Positions 1 to 5,541 are shown, counted from the stretch's first letter. The stretch: DNA of 5,541 bases from Alphaproteobacteria bacterium (GCA_026982585.1 JALSGW010000061.1:1-5541); one strand, 5' to 3'. Notes: generated from the sequence alone by a model not told the origin. Numbers and translations are program-made.

Positions 1-516
1 GTCTGCCGGGCCGATGTAGACCCCATCCAGGCCGGGGGTGGTGACGATGTCCTCGACCCGCTCCAAGGCCTCCCGGGTCTCGATCATGGCGAACACCAAG
101 ACCGTGCCGTTGGCGTGCGCGGCGTAGTCCGCGCCGTGGACCAGGGCGGCCCGGGTGGGGCCGAAGCTGCGCCTTCCATCGGGGGGATAGCGGCAGAAGC
201 CGACCAGCTCCGCCGCCTCCTCGCGGTTGTTCACCATCGGGCAGATCACGCCGAGCGCGCCCGCGTCCAAAAGCTTCATGCAGATGCCCGGCTCCCGCCA
301 GGGAATGCGCACGAGCGGGACCGTGCGTTCGGCCGGGATGGCCTGGAGCAGCGAGAGCGCGGCATCGAAGCCGATCATGCCGTGCTGGAGATCGATGGTG
401 AGGCTGTCGAATCCGCTTCGGGCGAGGATTTCCGCCACCTGCGGGCTCGGCATCGAGAGCCAGCCGTTGAGGGTCTTGTCGCCGCGGTTCCACCGGTTGC
501 GCAGAGGGTTGTCCAC
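1..516 (-). CDS. HpcH/HpaI-family class II pyruvate aldolase, 3' end cut by window edge
   Basis: The 172 visible codons encode the N-terminal two thirds of a metal-dependent aldolase of the HpcH/HpaI (citrate-lyase beta-like) TIM-barrel family. These cytoplasmic enzymes split 4-hydroxy-2-oxo acids into pyruvate and an aldehyde. Family landmarks seen: His45 in IDLQHG (catalytic base position of HpaI), Arg70 in PLVRIPW (pyruvate-binding Arg), Glu146 in AMIETRE and Asp172 in YIGPAD (the two metal ligands). The stretch DGRRSFGPTRA at 113-123 is typical of the family. The rest of the barrel lies beyond position 1. I start it at the GTG at 514-516 because GGAGAAG sits just upstream; an earlier in-frame GTG at 526-528 has no such site, and a TGA closes the frame right before it. 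It follows mmsA by 18 bp, so the two are probably cotranscribed. The substrate (4-hydroxy-2-oxoheptanedioate, 2-keto-3-deoxy sugar acid or another) cannot be read from the sequence. Confidence 0.9.
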   Translation of the reverse strand, partial: MDNPLRNRWNRGDKTLNGWLSMPSPQVAEILARSGFDSLTIDLQHGMIGFDAALSLLQAIPAERTVPLVRIPWREPGICMKLLDAGALGVICPMVNNREEAAELVGFCRYPPDGRRSFGPTRAALVHGADYAAHANGTVLVFAMIETREALERVEDIVTTPGLDGVYIGPAD

Positions 517-519
517 GGT

Positions 520-526
520 CTTCTCC
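520..526 (-). promoter_or_regulatory. Ribosome binding site deciding the aldolase GTG start
   Basis: GGAGAAG on the minus strand. Its GGAG core ends 6 nt before the GTG at 514-516. It lies wholly between the mmsA stop codon and this start. It favours this GTG over the in-frame GTG at 526-528 and over the out-of-frame ATG that overlaps the mmsA stop. Confidence 0.6.
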
Positions 527-534
527 ACCGGTCA

Positions 535-2031
535 TCAACCGAGGGTGGGGATCACGAATTCGGCGCCGAGCGGCTTGTCCGGCCAGCGCAGGGTGACCGC
601 CTTGAGCCGGGTATAGAAGCGCAGACCCTCCACGCCGTGCGCGTGGTGGTCGCCGAACAGCGAGCGTTTCCAGCCGCCGAAACTGTGGTAGGCGACCGGG
701 ACCGGGATGGGCACGTTGATCCCCACCATGCCGATCTTGACGGCGTTGGCGAACTGGCGCGCCACCCCGCCGTCGCGGGTGAAGATCGCCACGCCGTTGC
801 CGTAGGGGTGGTCGTTGACGATGCGCAGCGCCCGTTCGAGGTCGGGCATGCGCACCACCGACAGCACCGGTCCGAAGATCTCCTCCTTGTAGATGCGCAT
901 CTCCGGCGTCACCCGGTCGAACAGCGTGCCGCCGAGGAAGAAGCCGCCTTCATAGCCCTGCATGGTGATCTCGCGGCCGTCGACCACCAGTTCCGCGCCT
1001 TCCTCGACGCCGATCTCGATGTAGCGCACCACCCGGTCCCGGTGCTCGCGGGTGACGAGCGGGCCCATCTCCACCCCCGGCTCGAGGCCGGGGCCGATCT
1101 TGAGCTGGCGCACCCGGGGGGCGAGGCGTTCGATGAGGGCGTCGGCGGTCTTCTCCCCCACCGGCACCGCCACCGACACCGCCATGCAGCGCTCGCCCGC
1201 CGATCCGTAGGCGGCTCCGAAGAGGGCGTCCACCGCCTGGTCCATATCGGCGTCGGGCATGATCACCATGTGGTTCTTGGCGCCGCCCAGGGCCTGCACC
1301 CGCTTGCCGGCGGCGGTGCCGGTCCGCCACACGTATTCCGCCACCGGGGTGGAGCCGACGAAGGAGATGGCGGCGACGTCGGGATGGCGGAGCAGGGCGT
1401 CCACCGCCTCCTTGTCGCCGTTGACGACGTTGAACAGCCCCTCCGGAACACCGGCCTCGAGCGCGAGCTCCGCGAGCAGCATGGGCGCAGACGGCGTCTT
1501 CTCGGAGGGCTTGAGCACGAAGCCGTTGCCGGCGACCAGGGCGAGCGGCGCCATCCACAAGGGGATCATGGCCGGGAAGTTGAAGGGGGTGATGCCCGCG
1601 CACACCCCGAGCGGATAGCGCTGGGAGACGATGTCCACCCCCGTACCCACCTGATGGCTGAACTCGCCCTTGAGCAGGTGCGGGGCGCCGCAGGCGAACT
1701 CCACCACCTCGAGCCCCCGGATCACCGAGCCCTTGGCATCCTCGAGGGTCTTGCCGTGTTCCTCGGTGATGATGCGGGCGATGCGCTCGAGGTTCTGTTC
1801 GATCAGCTCCTTGTAGCGGAACATCACCCGGGTGCGGCGGATGATCGGCAGCGCCTCCCAGGCCGGCTGGGCGCGTTTGGCCGCCTGCACCGCCCGGTCC
1901 ACCTCCTCGGCACCGGCGAGCGCCACCTGTCCCGTCTGTTCCCCGGTGGCCGGGTTGTAGAGGGGACCGAAACGACCGCTGGTGCCGGGAACCTGTCGGC
2001 CGTCGATGAAATGACCCAGCTCCTTCGCCAT
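535..2031 (-). CDS. mmsA: CoA-acylating methylmalonate/malonate-semialdehyde dehydrogenase
   Basis: A 498-residue, full-length member of the aldehyde dehydrogenase superfamily, MMSDH branch. It oxidises (methyl)malonate semialdehyde with NAD+ and CoA to propionyl-CoA or acetyl-CoA plus CO2, a cytoplasmic step in valine, inositol and beta-alanine breakdown. Seen: oxyanion Asn151 in PFNFPAMIPLWM; cofactor Lys174 in LKPSEKTP; GGAKNH at 249-254, where ordinary ALDHs carry ELGGK with a catalytic Glu; nucleophile Cys282 in AGERCMA; Arg105 and Arg281, which match the substrate-carboxylate arginines of Bacillus IolA; KEEIFGP at 382-388; and the MMSDH C-terminal signature GWKRSLFGD with HAHG and RFYTR. 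GGGAGG lies 7 nt before the ATG. It is the first gene after a 162-bp non-coding gap and precedes the aldolase by 18 bp. Family assignment is firm. Whether the physiological substrate is methylmalonate or malonate semialdehyde is open. Confidence 0.95.
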   Translation of the reverse strand: MAKELGHFIDGRQVPGTSGRFGPLYNPATGEQTGQVALAGAEEVDRAVQAAKRAQPAWEALPIIRRTRVMFRYKELIEQNLERIARIITEEHGKTLEDAKGSVIRGLEVVEFACGAPHLLKGEFSHQVGTGVDIVSQRYPLGVCAGITPFNFPAMIPLWMAPLALVAGNGFVLKPSEKTPSAPMLLAELALEAGVPEGLFNVVNGDKEAVDALLRHPDVAAISFVGSTPVAEYVWRTGTAAGKRVQALGGAKNHMVIMPDADMDQAVDALFGAAYGSAGERCMAVSVAVPVGEKTADALIERLAPRVRQLKIGPGLEPGVEMGPLVTREHRDRVVRYIEIGVEEGAELVVDGREITMQGYEGGFFLGGTLFDRVTPEMRIYKEEIFGPVLSVVRMPDLERALRIVNDHPYGNGVAIFTRDGGVARQFANAVKIGMVGINVPIPVPVAYHSFGGWKRSLFGDHHAHGVEGLRFYTRLKAVTLRWPDKPLGAEFVIPTLG

Positions 2032-2073
2032 GGTGCTGCCTCCCGCCGCTCGCCAGTGCCGCAGCTTCGCTCG

Positions 2074-2101
2074 CCGGCGACCGCGCGTGTCCCGAAGGGA
2101 C
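2074..2101 (-). repeat. Third copy of the TTCGGGAC half-site, with hairpin and degenerate partner
   Basis: On the minus strand GTCCC-TTC-GGGAC (2101-2089) is a 5-bp stem with a 3-nt loop. Its last 8 bases, TTCGGGAC (2096-2089), repeat one arm of the 2163-2185 element exactly. Seven nt further on is GTCGCCGG (2081-2074), matching 4 of 8 bases of the other arm at the same spacing. It could be a second, weaker operator inside the mmsA leader or a small leader hairpin. It ends about 43 nt before the mmsA ATG. Confidence 0.35.
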
Positions 2102-2148
2102 GCATCGCCCGCACCGGCACGAGGGTCTAGCCGTCTGCCGTACCTGGG

Positions 2149-2177
2149 CTCATACCGCCGGCTTCGGGACGCGTCGA
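2149..2177 (-). promoter_or_regulatory. Candidate sigma70-type promoter for mmsA-aldolase
   Basis: On the minus strand TCGACG (2172-2177, 4 of 6 to the -35 consensus) and TATGAG (2149-2154, 4 of 6 to the -10 consensus) are separated by exactly 17 nt. Transcription would begin near 2142, leaving about 110 nt of leader before the mmsA ATG. This is a weak match in GC-rich DNA. Its support comes from position (the only long gap in the window) and from the inverted repeat that brackets the -35 box. Confidence 0.35.
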
Positions 2178-2185
2178 GTCCCGAA
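2163..2185 (-). repeat. Perfect 8-bp inverted repeat, possible operator ahead of mmsA
   Basis: Read on the minus strand: TTCGGGAC (2185-2178), 7-nt spacer, GTCCCGAA (2170-2163). The two arms are perfect complements. The spacer contains the candidate -35 box, so a dimeric regulator bound here would compete with RNA polymerase. The repeat also lies 8 to 30 nt beyond the alkB stop, and as RNA would form an 8-bp GC-rich stem that could protect or end the upstream transcript. No U-tract follows it, so it is not a canonical intrinsic terminator. Operator versus 3'-end hairpin cannot be settled from sequence alone. Confidence 0.45.
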
Positions 2186-2193
2186 AGGGAGGG

Positions 2194-2814
2194 TCAAGCC
2201 GCGCGCACCCGCCTCAGGGTGAGGGCGAGCCGGCCGCCATCCGGAACCAGCGTGCTGGTGTCGGGGAGGATGCGATCGATGCCGTGGTAGGCGAGGCGGC
2301 TCGTTCCGCCCATCACCACCACATCGCCGCTTTTCAGGCGTACCCTCCAGGTGGGATCGCGGCGCCGCAGCCCGCCGATGCGGAAGATGGCGTCGTCGCC
2401 CAGGGAAATGGTCAGGATCGGGGCGTCGAACACCTCCTCGTCCTCGTCCCGGTGCAGGCCCAGGCGGCTGTCGGCCCGGTACCAGTTGACCAGACAGCAT
2501 TCGGGCGGGCGCGGATCGCCCGCAAGCTCCCGCCAGAGCGCGAGAAGCGCATCCGGCATCGGCGACCAGGGGCGGCCGGTGAGCGGGTGGCGTTCCTGGT
2601 AGCGGTAGCCGTGCCGGTCCGACACCCATCCGAGGGGGCCGAGATTGCCCATCAGCACCGAGAACGGCCGGCCGGTGCGGGGCATGTGCGGGCGGAAGAA
2701 CCCGCCCGAGGCGGCAACGCCGGCGAGCACTTCCCGCACCAACCGGGCCTGGAGGGCCGCATCCAGATGGCCGGCCAGATGGCGGAAGCCTTGCGGCGGT
2801 GCGGCCGGCGTCAT
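2194..2814 (-). CDS. alkB: AlkB-family Fe(II)/2-oxoglutarate-dependent nucleic acid dealkylation dioxygenase
   Basis: A 206-residue cytoplasmic repair enzyme expected to remove 1-methyladenine and 3-methylcytosine type lesions from DNA/RNA by oxidative demethylation. Seen: iron ligands His121 and Asp123 in GLHRDEDE and His177 in SRLAYHGID; Asn110 and Tyr112 in CCLVNWY, matching 2-oxoglutarate contacts of E. coli AlkB; and Arg195, Thr199 and Arg201 in RLALTLR. In E. coli the last motif is RYNLTFR, so the conserved Asn is Ala197 here. The codon GCC differs from an Asn codon at two bases, so a single read error would not explain it. Length is close to E. coli AlkB (216). The ATG has GAGG 6 nt upstream and starts 18 bp after the pseudo-HtrA gene, so it reads as the last gene of that operon. 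I see no Ada-type operator. Family is firm; full activity is unproven given the Ala. Confidence 0.93.
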   Translation of the reverse strand: MTPAAPPQGFRHLAGHLDAALQARLVREVLAGVAASGGFFRPHMPRTGRPFSVLMGNLGPLGWVSDRHGYRYQERHPLTGRPWSPMPDALLALWRELAGDPRPPECCLVNWYRADSRLGLHRDEDEEVFDAPILTISLGDDAIFRIGGLRRRDPTWRVRLKSGDVVVMGGTSRLAYHGIDRILPDTSTLVPDGGRLALTLRRVRAA

Positions 2815-2832
2815 GGCTGCCTCGCTGCGGGC

Positions 2833-3807
2833 TCAGTGCGGCTCGGCGCGGCGGATGTAGCGGTAGCGGTCATCGGAGCGGATGCGCAGCCGCCGTCTGC
2901 TTCCGCGGCGCAGCACGGCCACCGGGACGACGGCGCCGGCCGGGCCCAGGGACCACAAGGTGCGGTAGGCGTCGGCGAGGTCCGCCACCGGGATGCCGGC
3001 GATCTCGAACAGGATGTCGCCGGGTGCGACACCGGCCCTTTGGGCCGGCGCTCCCTCCATGACGCCGGCGACCACGAGCCCCCGGTCGCTTTCCCGCAGG
3101 TACAGTCCAAGCCACGGCCGCGGCGGTCTGCGGGCGCGGCCGCGGTGGACCAGATCGTCGAAGACCGGCTGCAGAAGGTCGATGGGCACCACCATGTTGC
3201 GCCGGTCGGCGGGGCTTTCCTCGGGGCTCTCCAGCAAAAGGGCCGCGAGCCCCACGAGCAATCCGTCCTGGTCGAAGCAGGCGGCGCCGCCCCAGAAGGG
3301 ATGGGCGGGGGTGGTGATCAACGCCTCCTCGAGCAGATATTCCCAGTAGCCGGCGAACTCCTCCCGGGCGAGCAATCGCGCCTGGACCGCGCTCAAGAGA
3401 CCGCCGGCTGCGGCCACCACCAGCGGCGCGCCCACCCGCAGCCGGTGCGCCTGGCCCCATTCCACCGGCGCCGCCTGGAGGTCGCCGAGGGCGCGGACCA
3501 CCGCGAAGCCGGTCTCGTGGTCGTAGCCGAGCAGCTGTCCGGCCACCGGCTCGCCCTCGGGTCCGGAGAGCCAGATCTCCTGGGCTTCCACCACCAGATA
3601 GCCCATGGTGAGCACGACCCCGTCCTCGCCCACCACCACCCCGCTGCCCTCGCGTTCGGTGCCGAGCACGGCCGCGGTGTAGGCTTGGGGCGGCACCTGG
3701 GCGCGCAGGTGGACCACGGCGTCCAAAAGCGGCGCGATGGCGAAGCGCAGGCGTTCCGGCCGCGGCCGGAGTTCGGGTGGAACGACGGGCGGGGTGCCGT
3801 TGAGCAT
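2833..3807 (-). CDS. HtrA/DegP-like trypsin-fold plus PDZ protein lacking the catalytic triad (pseudoprotease)
   Basis: A 324-residue protein with the order of an S1C (DegP/HtrA) protease: a chymotrypsin-like barrel at about 45-215, then one PDZ domain at about 228-312 (PWLGLYL entry, GAPAQRAGVAPGDIL core). The protease landmarks can be aligned but every catalytic residue is changed. Where HtrA has LTNNHVV this has LTMGYLVV (His to Tyr70). The Asp of TDLAVL is Gly100 in TGFAVV. The Ser of GNSGG is Trp172 in PFWGG. The strand after it (DQDGLLVGL) and the MVVPIDLL segment are kept, so the fold looks intact. No signal peptide or membrane segment is visible: the N-terminus is Pro/Arg-rich, so it is probably cytoplasmic, unlike classical DegP. 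The start ATG has GGAGGT 7 nt upstream. It lies 31 bp after gcdH and 18 bp before alkB. A binding or scaffold role is my inference; no function is known to me. Confidence 0.85.
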   Translation of the reverse strand: MLNGTPPVVPPELRPRPERLRFAIAPLLDAVVHLRAQVPPQAYTAAVLGTEREGSGVVVGEDGVVLTMGYLVVEAQEIWLSGPEGEPVAGQLLGYDHETGFAVVRALGDLQAAPVEWGQAHRLRVGAPLVVAAAGGLLSAVQARLLAREEFAGYWEYLLEEALITTPAHPFWGGAACFDQDGLLVGLAALLLESPEESPADRRNMVVPIDLLQPVFDDLVHRGRARRPPRPWLGLYLRESDRGLVVAGVMEGAPAQRAGVAPGDILFEIAGIPVADLADAYRTLWSLGPAGAVVPVAVLRRGSRRRLRIRSDDRYRYIRRAEPH

Positions 3808-3814
3808 GGCGGTG

Positions 3815-3820
3815 ACCTCC
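3815..3820 (-). promoter_or_regulatory. Strong ribosome binding site of the pseudo-HtrA gene
   Basis: GGAGGT, a full-strength Shine-Dalgarno 7 nt before the ATG at 3805-3807. It sits inside the 31-bp gap after gcdH. It supports this start and suggests the protein is made in quantity as the second gene of an operon, rather than by read-through coupling alone. Confidence 0.7.
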
Positions 3821-3838
3821 GGCGCGGCGGCGGACGGT

Positions 3839-5053
3839 TCAGCCGGTGAAGGCCTGGATGCCCGTCTGGGCGCGGCCCAGGATGAGGGCGTGGATGTCGT
3901 GGGTGCCCTCGTAGGTGTTGACCGCCTCCAGGTTCATGAGGTGGCGGATGACGTGGAATTCGTCGGAGATGCCGTTGCCGCCGAGCATGTCGCGGGCCAT
4001 GCGGGCGATGGCCAGCGCCTTGCCGGCGTTGTTGCGTTTGATGAGGGAAATCGCTTCGGCGCTGGCCCGGTTGTCGTCGAGCAGGCGACCCACCGCGAGG
4101 CAGGCCTCGAGGCCGAGGGCGATCTCGGTCTGCATGTCGGCGAGCTTTTTCTGGACCAGCTGGTTGGCCGCGAGCGGCCGGCCGAACTGGCGCCGTTCCA
4201 GCACGTATTCGCGCGCCTTGTGCCAGCAGAACTCGGCCGCCCCCATCGCCCCCCAGGCGATGCCGTAGCGGGCCCGGTTGAGGCAGCCGAAGGGCCCCCT
4301 GAGGCCCCTGGCGCCGGGGAGCATGCGGTCTTCGGACACCTCCACCTCATCCAGGAGGATCATGCCGGTGACGGACGCTCTGAGCGAGAACTTGCCCTCG
4401 ATCCTTGGGGTCTCGATGCCCTTCATGCCGCGCTCGAGCAGAAAGCCCCGGATCTCCCCTTGTTCGTCCTTGGCCCACACCAGAAGGAGGTCGGCGATGG
4501 GGCTGTGGGTGATCCAGTTCTTGGCGCCGGAGAGGCGGTAGCCGCCCGGCACCCGGCGCGCGCGGGTGCGCATGCCGGCCACGTCCGAGCCGAAGTCGGG
4601 TTCGGTGAGGCCGAAGCAGCCCACGATCTCGCCGCGGGCGAGCGGCGGCAGCCACTGGCGCCGCTGGTCCTCGGAGCCGTAGGCCCAGATCGGGAACATG
4701 ACGAGCGAGGACTGGACACTCATCGCCGAGCGATAGCTGGAATCGACGCGCTCGATCTCGCGGGCGATGAGACCGTAGGCGACATAGCCGAGGCCGGCGC
4801 ATCCGTATTCCTCGGGCAGGGTGCAGCCGAGAAAGCCGAGCCGCCCCATCTCATACAGGATCTCGCGGTCGAACCGCTCCTTGCGGTTGGCTTCGAGGAT
4901 GCGCGGCATGAGCTCCGCCTGGGCGTAATCCCGGGCGGTCTTCTGGACCAGACGCTCCTCCTCGCTGAGCCGTTCGTCGAGCCGGAAGGGGTCCCGCCAG
5001 TCGAAGGCGGCAAGGCGTGCGACATCGAAACCGGCAGTGGGTTCTCGGGTCAT
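3839..5053 (-). CDS. gcdH: Glutaryl-CoA dehydrogenase (acyl-CoA dehydrogenase family)
   Basis: A 404-residue FAD enzyme that oxidises and decarboxylates glutaryl-CoA to crotonyl-CoA in lysine, tryptophan and benzoyl-CoA-type degradation, passing electrons to ETF. Seen: N-terminal FDWRDP and EERLVQKTARDYAQ; SSYRSAMSVQSSLVM at 105-119, with Arg108 at the place of the human GCDH Arg that holds the glutaryl carboxylate; FAD-contact motif GLTEPDFGSD at 148-157; AKNWITHS at 177-184; RRQFGRPL at 287-294; GGNGISDEFHVIRH at 358-371; and catalytic base Glu382 in NTYEGTHDIHALILGRA. The Arg108 and YEGTHDIHALILGRA combination separates it from isobutyryl- and butyryl-CoA dehydrogenases, although mmsA nearby might suggest valine breakdown. 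AAGGAA lies 7 nt before the ATG. The 81-bp gap upstream (5054-5134) shows no convincing promoter or terminator, so it may be cotranscribed with the aminotransferase. The pseudo-HtrA and alkB follow closely. Confidence 0.93.
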   Translation of the reverse strand: MTREPTAGFDVARLAAFDWRDPFRLDERLSEEERLVQKTARDYAQAELMPRILEANRKERFDREILYEMGRLGFLGCTLPEEYGCAGLGYVAYGLIAREIERVDSSYRSAMSVQSSLVMFPIWAYGSEDQRRQWLPPLARGEIVGCFGLTEPDFGSDVAGMRTRARRVPGGYRLSGAKNWITHSPIADLLLVWAKDEQGEIRGFLLERGMKGIETPRIEGKFSLRASVTGMILLDEVEVSEDRMLPGARGLRGPFGCLNRARYGIAWGAMGAAEFCWHKAREYVLERRQFGRPLAANQLVQKKLADMQTEIALGLEACLAVGRLLDDNRASAEAISLIKRNNAGKALAIARMARDMLGGNGISDEFHVIRHLMNLEAVNTYEGTHDIHALILGRAQTGIQAFTG

Positions 5054-5134
5054 GGGCGGGTTCCTTTCCTGCTGGCCTCGGGCCCAGAACGGGGACGCGC
5101 CGAAGGTAGGCGCTCGGACCGCGCTTGGCGAGGT

Positions 5135-5541
5135 TCAACCGGCATGGCGGGCGAGATGGTTGCGGATGCGGCGGGCGGCCTCCAACAGCCGCTCGGTGGA
5201 AGCCGCGAGGCTCACCCGCACGCAATGGCGCATGCTCGGGCCGAAGCTCGATCCCGGCAGCACCGACACCCCCTGTTCGTCGAGCAGATCCCGGGCGAAC
5301 CGGTCGCCGTCGAGCCCGAGGTCGTGGAGGTCGAGGATCAGGAACATACCGGCACGCGGCTCCAGCACTCCAAGCCCCGGCTGTTCGCGCAGGGCGGCGG
5401 CGAAACGCTGCGCGCGCCTTTGGTAGCGTTCCGCGATCTCCCCCTCGAGTCGTTCCAAATGGCGCAGGGCCTCGACCGCCGCATCCTGGATGAAGGGCGG
5501 AAGCCCGTAGGTGGTAACACCGGCGAGCAGTTCGAGATGGT
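5135..5541 (-). CDS. Class I/II PLP-dependent aminotransferase, C-terminal part only
   Basis: The last 134 residues of a fold-type I aminotransferase; the N-terminal part with the PLP lysine lies beyond the right edge. Seen, numbered within the visible part: TYGLPPFIQDAA (10-21), the helix that follows the active-site loop in this family; a long helix with AERYQRRAQRF; AGMFLILDL (63-71); GVSVLPGSSFGP (90-101); and Arg108 in CVRVSLA, the Arg that binds the substrate alpha-carboxylate. From memory, the segment order and wording are close to arginine:pyruvate transaminase AruH of Pseudomonas and related broad-range aminotransferases, but the specificity-determining part is missing. Reading continues without a stop to the window edge, and the stop is TGA at 5135-5137. 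An 81-bp gap separates it from gcdH. Supplying a 2-oxo acid for amino-acid degradation would fit next to gcdH, but that is inference. Confidence 0.88.
   Translation of the reverse strand, partial: HLELLAGVTTYGLPPFIQDAAVEALRHLERLEGEIAERYQRRAQRFAAALREQPGLGVLEPRAGMFLILDLHDLGLDGDRFARDLLDEQGVSVLPGSSFGPSMRHCVRVSLAASTERLLEAARRIRNHLARHAG

Noticed and set aside
533..535. ATG overlapping the mmsA stop (TGATG) as a coupled start of the next gene
   Set aside because: It opens a different frame from the aldolase; that frame gives an Arg/Pro/Gly-rich shadow product. The real aldolase frame has a TGA at 532-534 and starts at a downstream GTG.
695..715. Repeated ACCGGG units as a possible repeat element
   Set aside because: They encode the PIPVPVAYHS segment normal for the MMSDH family, so they are coding constraint rather than a repeat.
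115..2130. 671-codon open frame on the plus strand opposite mmsA and the aldolase
   Set aside because: It lies antisense to an unmistakable MMSDH gene. Its translation is low-complexity, rich in His, Arg, Asp, Gly and Ala, with no recognisable domain, as expected for a shadow frame in high-GC DNA.
2284..3849. 521-codon open frame on the plus strand opposite alkB and the pseudo-HtrA gene
   Set aside because: Same character: antisense, His/Gly/Arg-rich, and no family motif or sensible ribosome binding site.
3839..5053. Isobutyryl-CoA dehydrogenase for valine breakdown, suggested by mmsA nearby
   Set aside because: The SSYRSAMSVQSSL segment and the YEGTHDIHALILGRA catalytic segment are those of glutaryl-CoA dehydrogenase, and the gene lies in a separate transcription unit from mmsA.
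5054..5134. Promoter or terminator between the aminotransferase and gcdH
   Set aside because: I found no -35/-10 pair with acceptable spacing and no stem followed by a U-run; the GGGCCC palindrome there is too short to interpret.

Overview
The window is a GC-rich stretch (I estimate close to 70% GC, with G or C in most third codon positions). All six recognisable genes lie on the minus strand; I support none on the plus strand. The AlkB, glutaryl-CoA dehydrogenase and HtrA-like sequences look most like those of Alphaproteobacteria. That placement is an inference from remembered family features, not from a marker gene. The very long plus-strand frames are antisense shadows typical of such DNA.

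In transcription order (high to low coordinates) the layout is: the C-terminal part of a class I/II PLP aminotransferase, cut by the right edge (5135-5541); an 81-bp gap; a glutaryl-CoA dehydrogenase, gcdH-type (3839-5053); a 31-bp gap with a strong ribosome binding site; an HtrA/DegP-like trypsin-fold plus PDZ protein with all three catalytic positions replaced (2833-3807); an 18-bp gap; an AlkB-family DNA/RNA dealkylation dioxygenase (2194-2814); a 162-bp non-coding gap with a repeated GTCCCGAA element and a candidate promoter; a CoA-acylating (methyl)malonate-semialdehyde dehydrogenase, mmsA-type (535-2031); an 18-bp gap; and the first 172 codons of an HpcH/HpaI-family pyruvate aldolase, cut by the left edge (1-516).

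Spacing suggests two transcription units. The first is gcdH, pseudo-HtrA, alkB, possibly continuing from the aminotransferase. The second is mmsA plus the aldolase. The first joins an amino-acid/aromatic-acid degradation enzyme (glutaryl-CoA to crotonyl-CoA) to a catalytically dead protease-like protein and an alkylation-repair enzyme. The second pairs an aldolase expected to release pyruvate plus an aldehyde with a dehydrogenase that turns a semialdehyde into an acyl-CoA, which suggests a two-step catabolic module.

The points most worth a second look are the pseudoprotease (His to Tyr, Asp to Gly, Ser to Trp), the inverted repeat that brackets a candidate -35 box ahead of mmsA, the mmsA-aldolase pairing, and an Asn-to-Ala change in the 2-oxoglutarate-binding motif of AlkB. 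I found no tRNA, rRNA, CRISPR array, insertion sequence or canonical intrinsic terminator.
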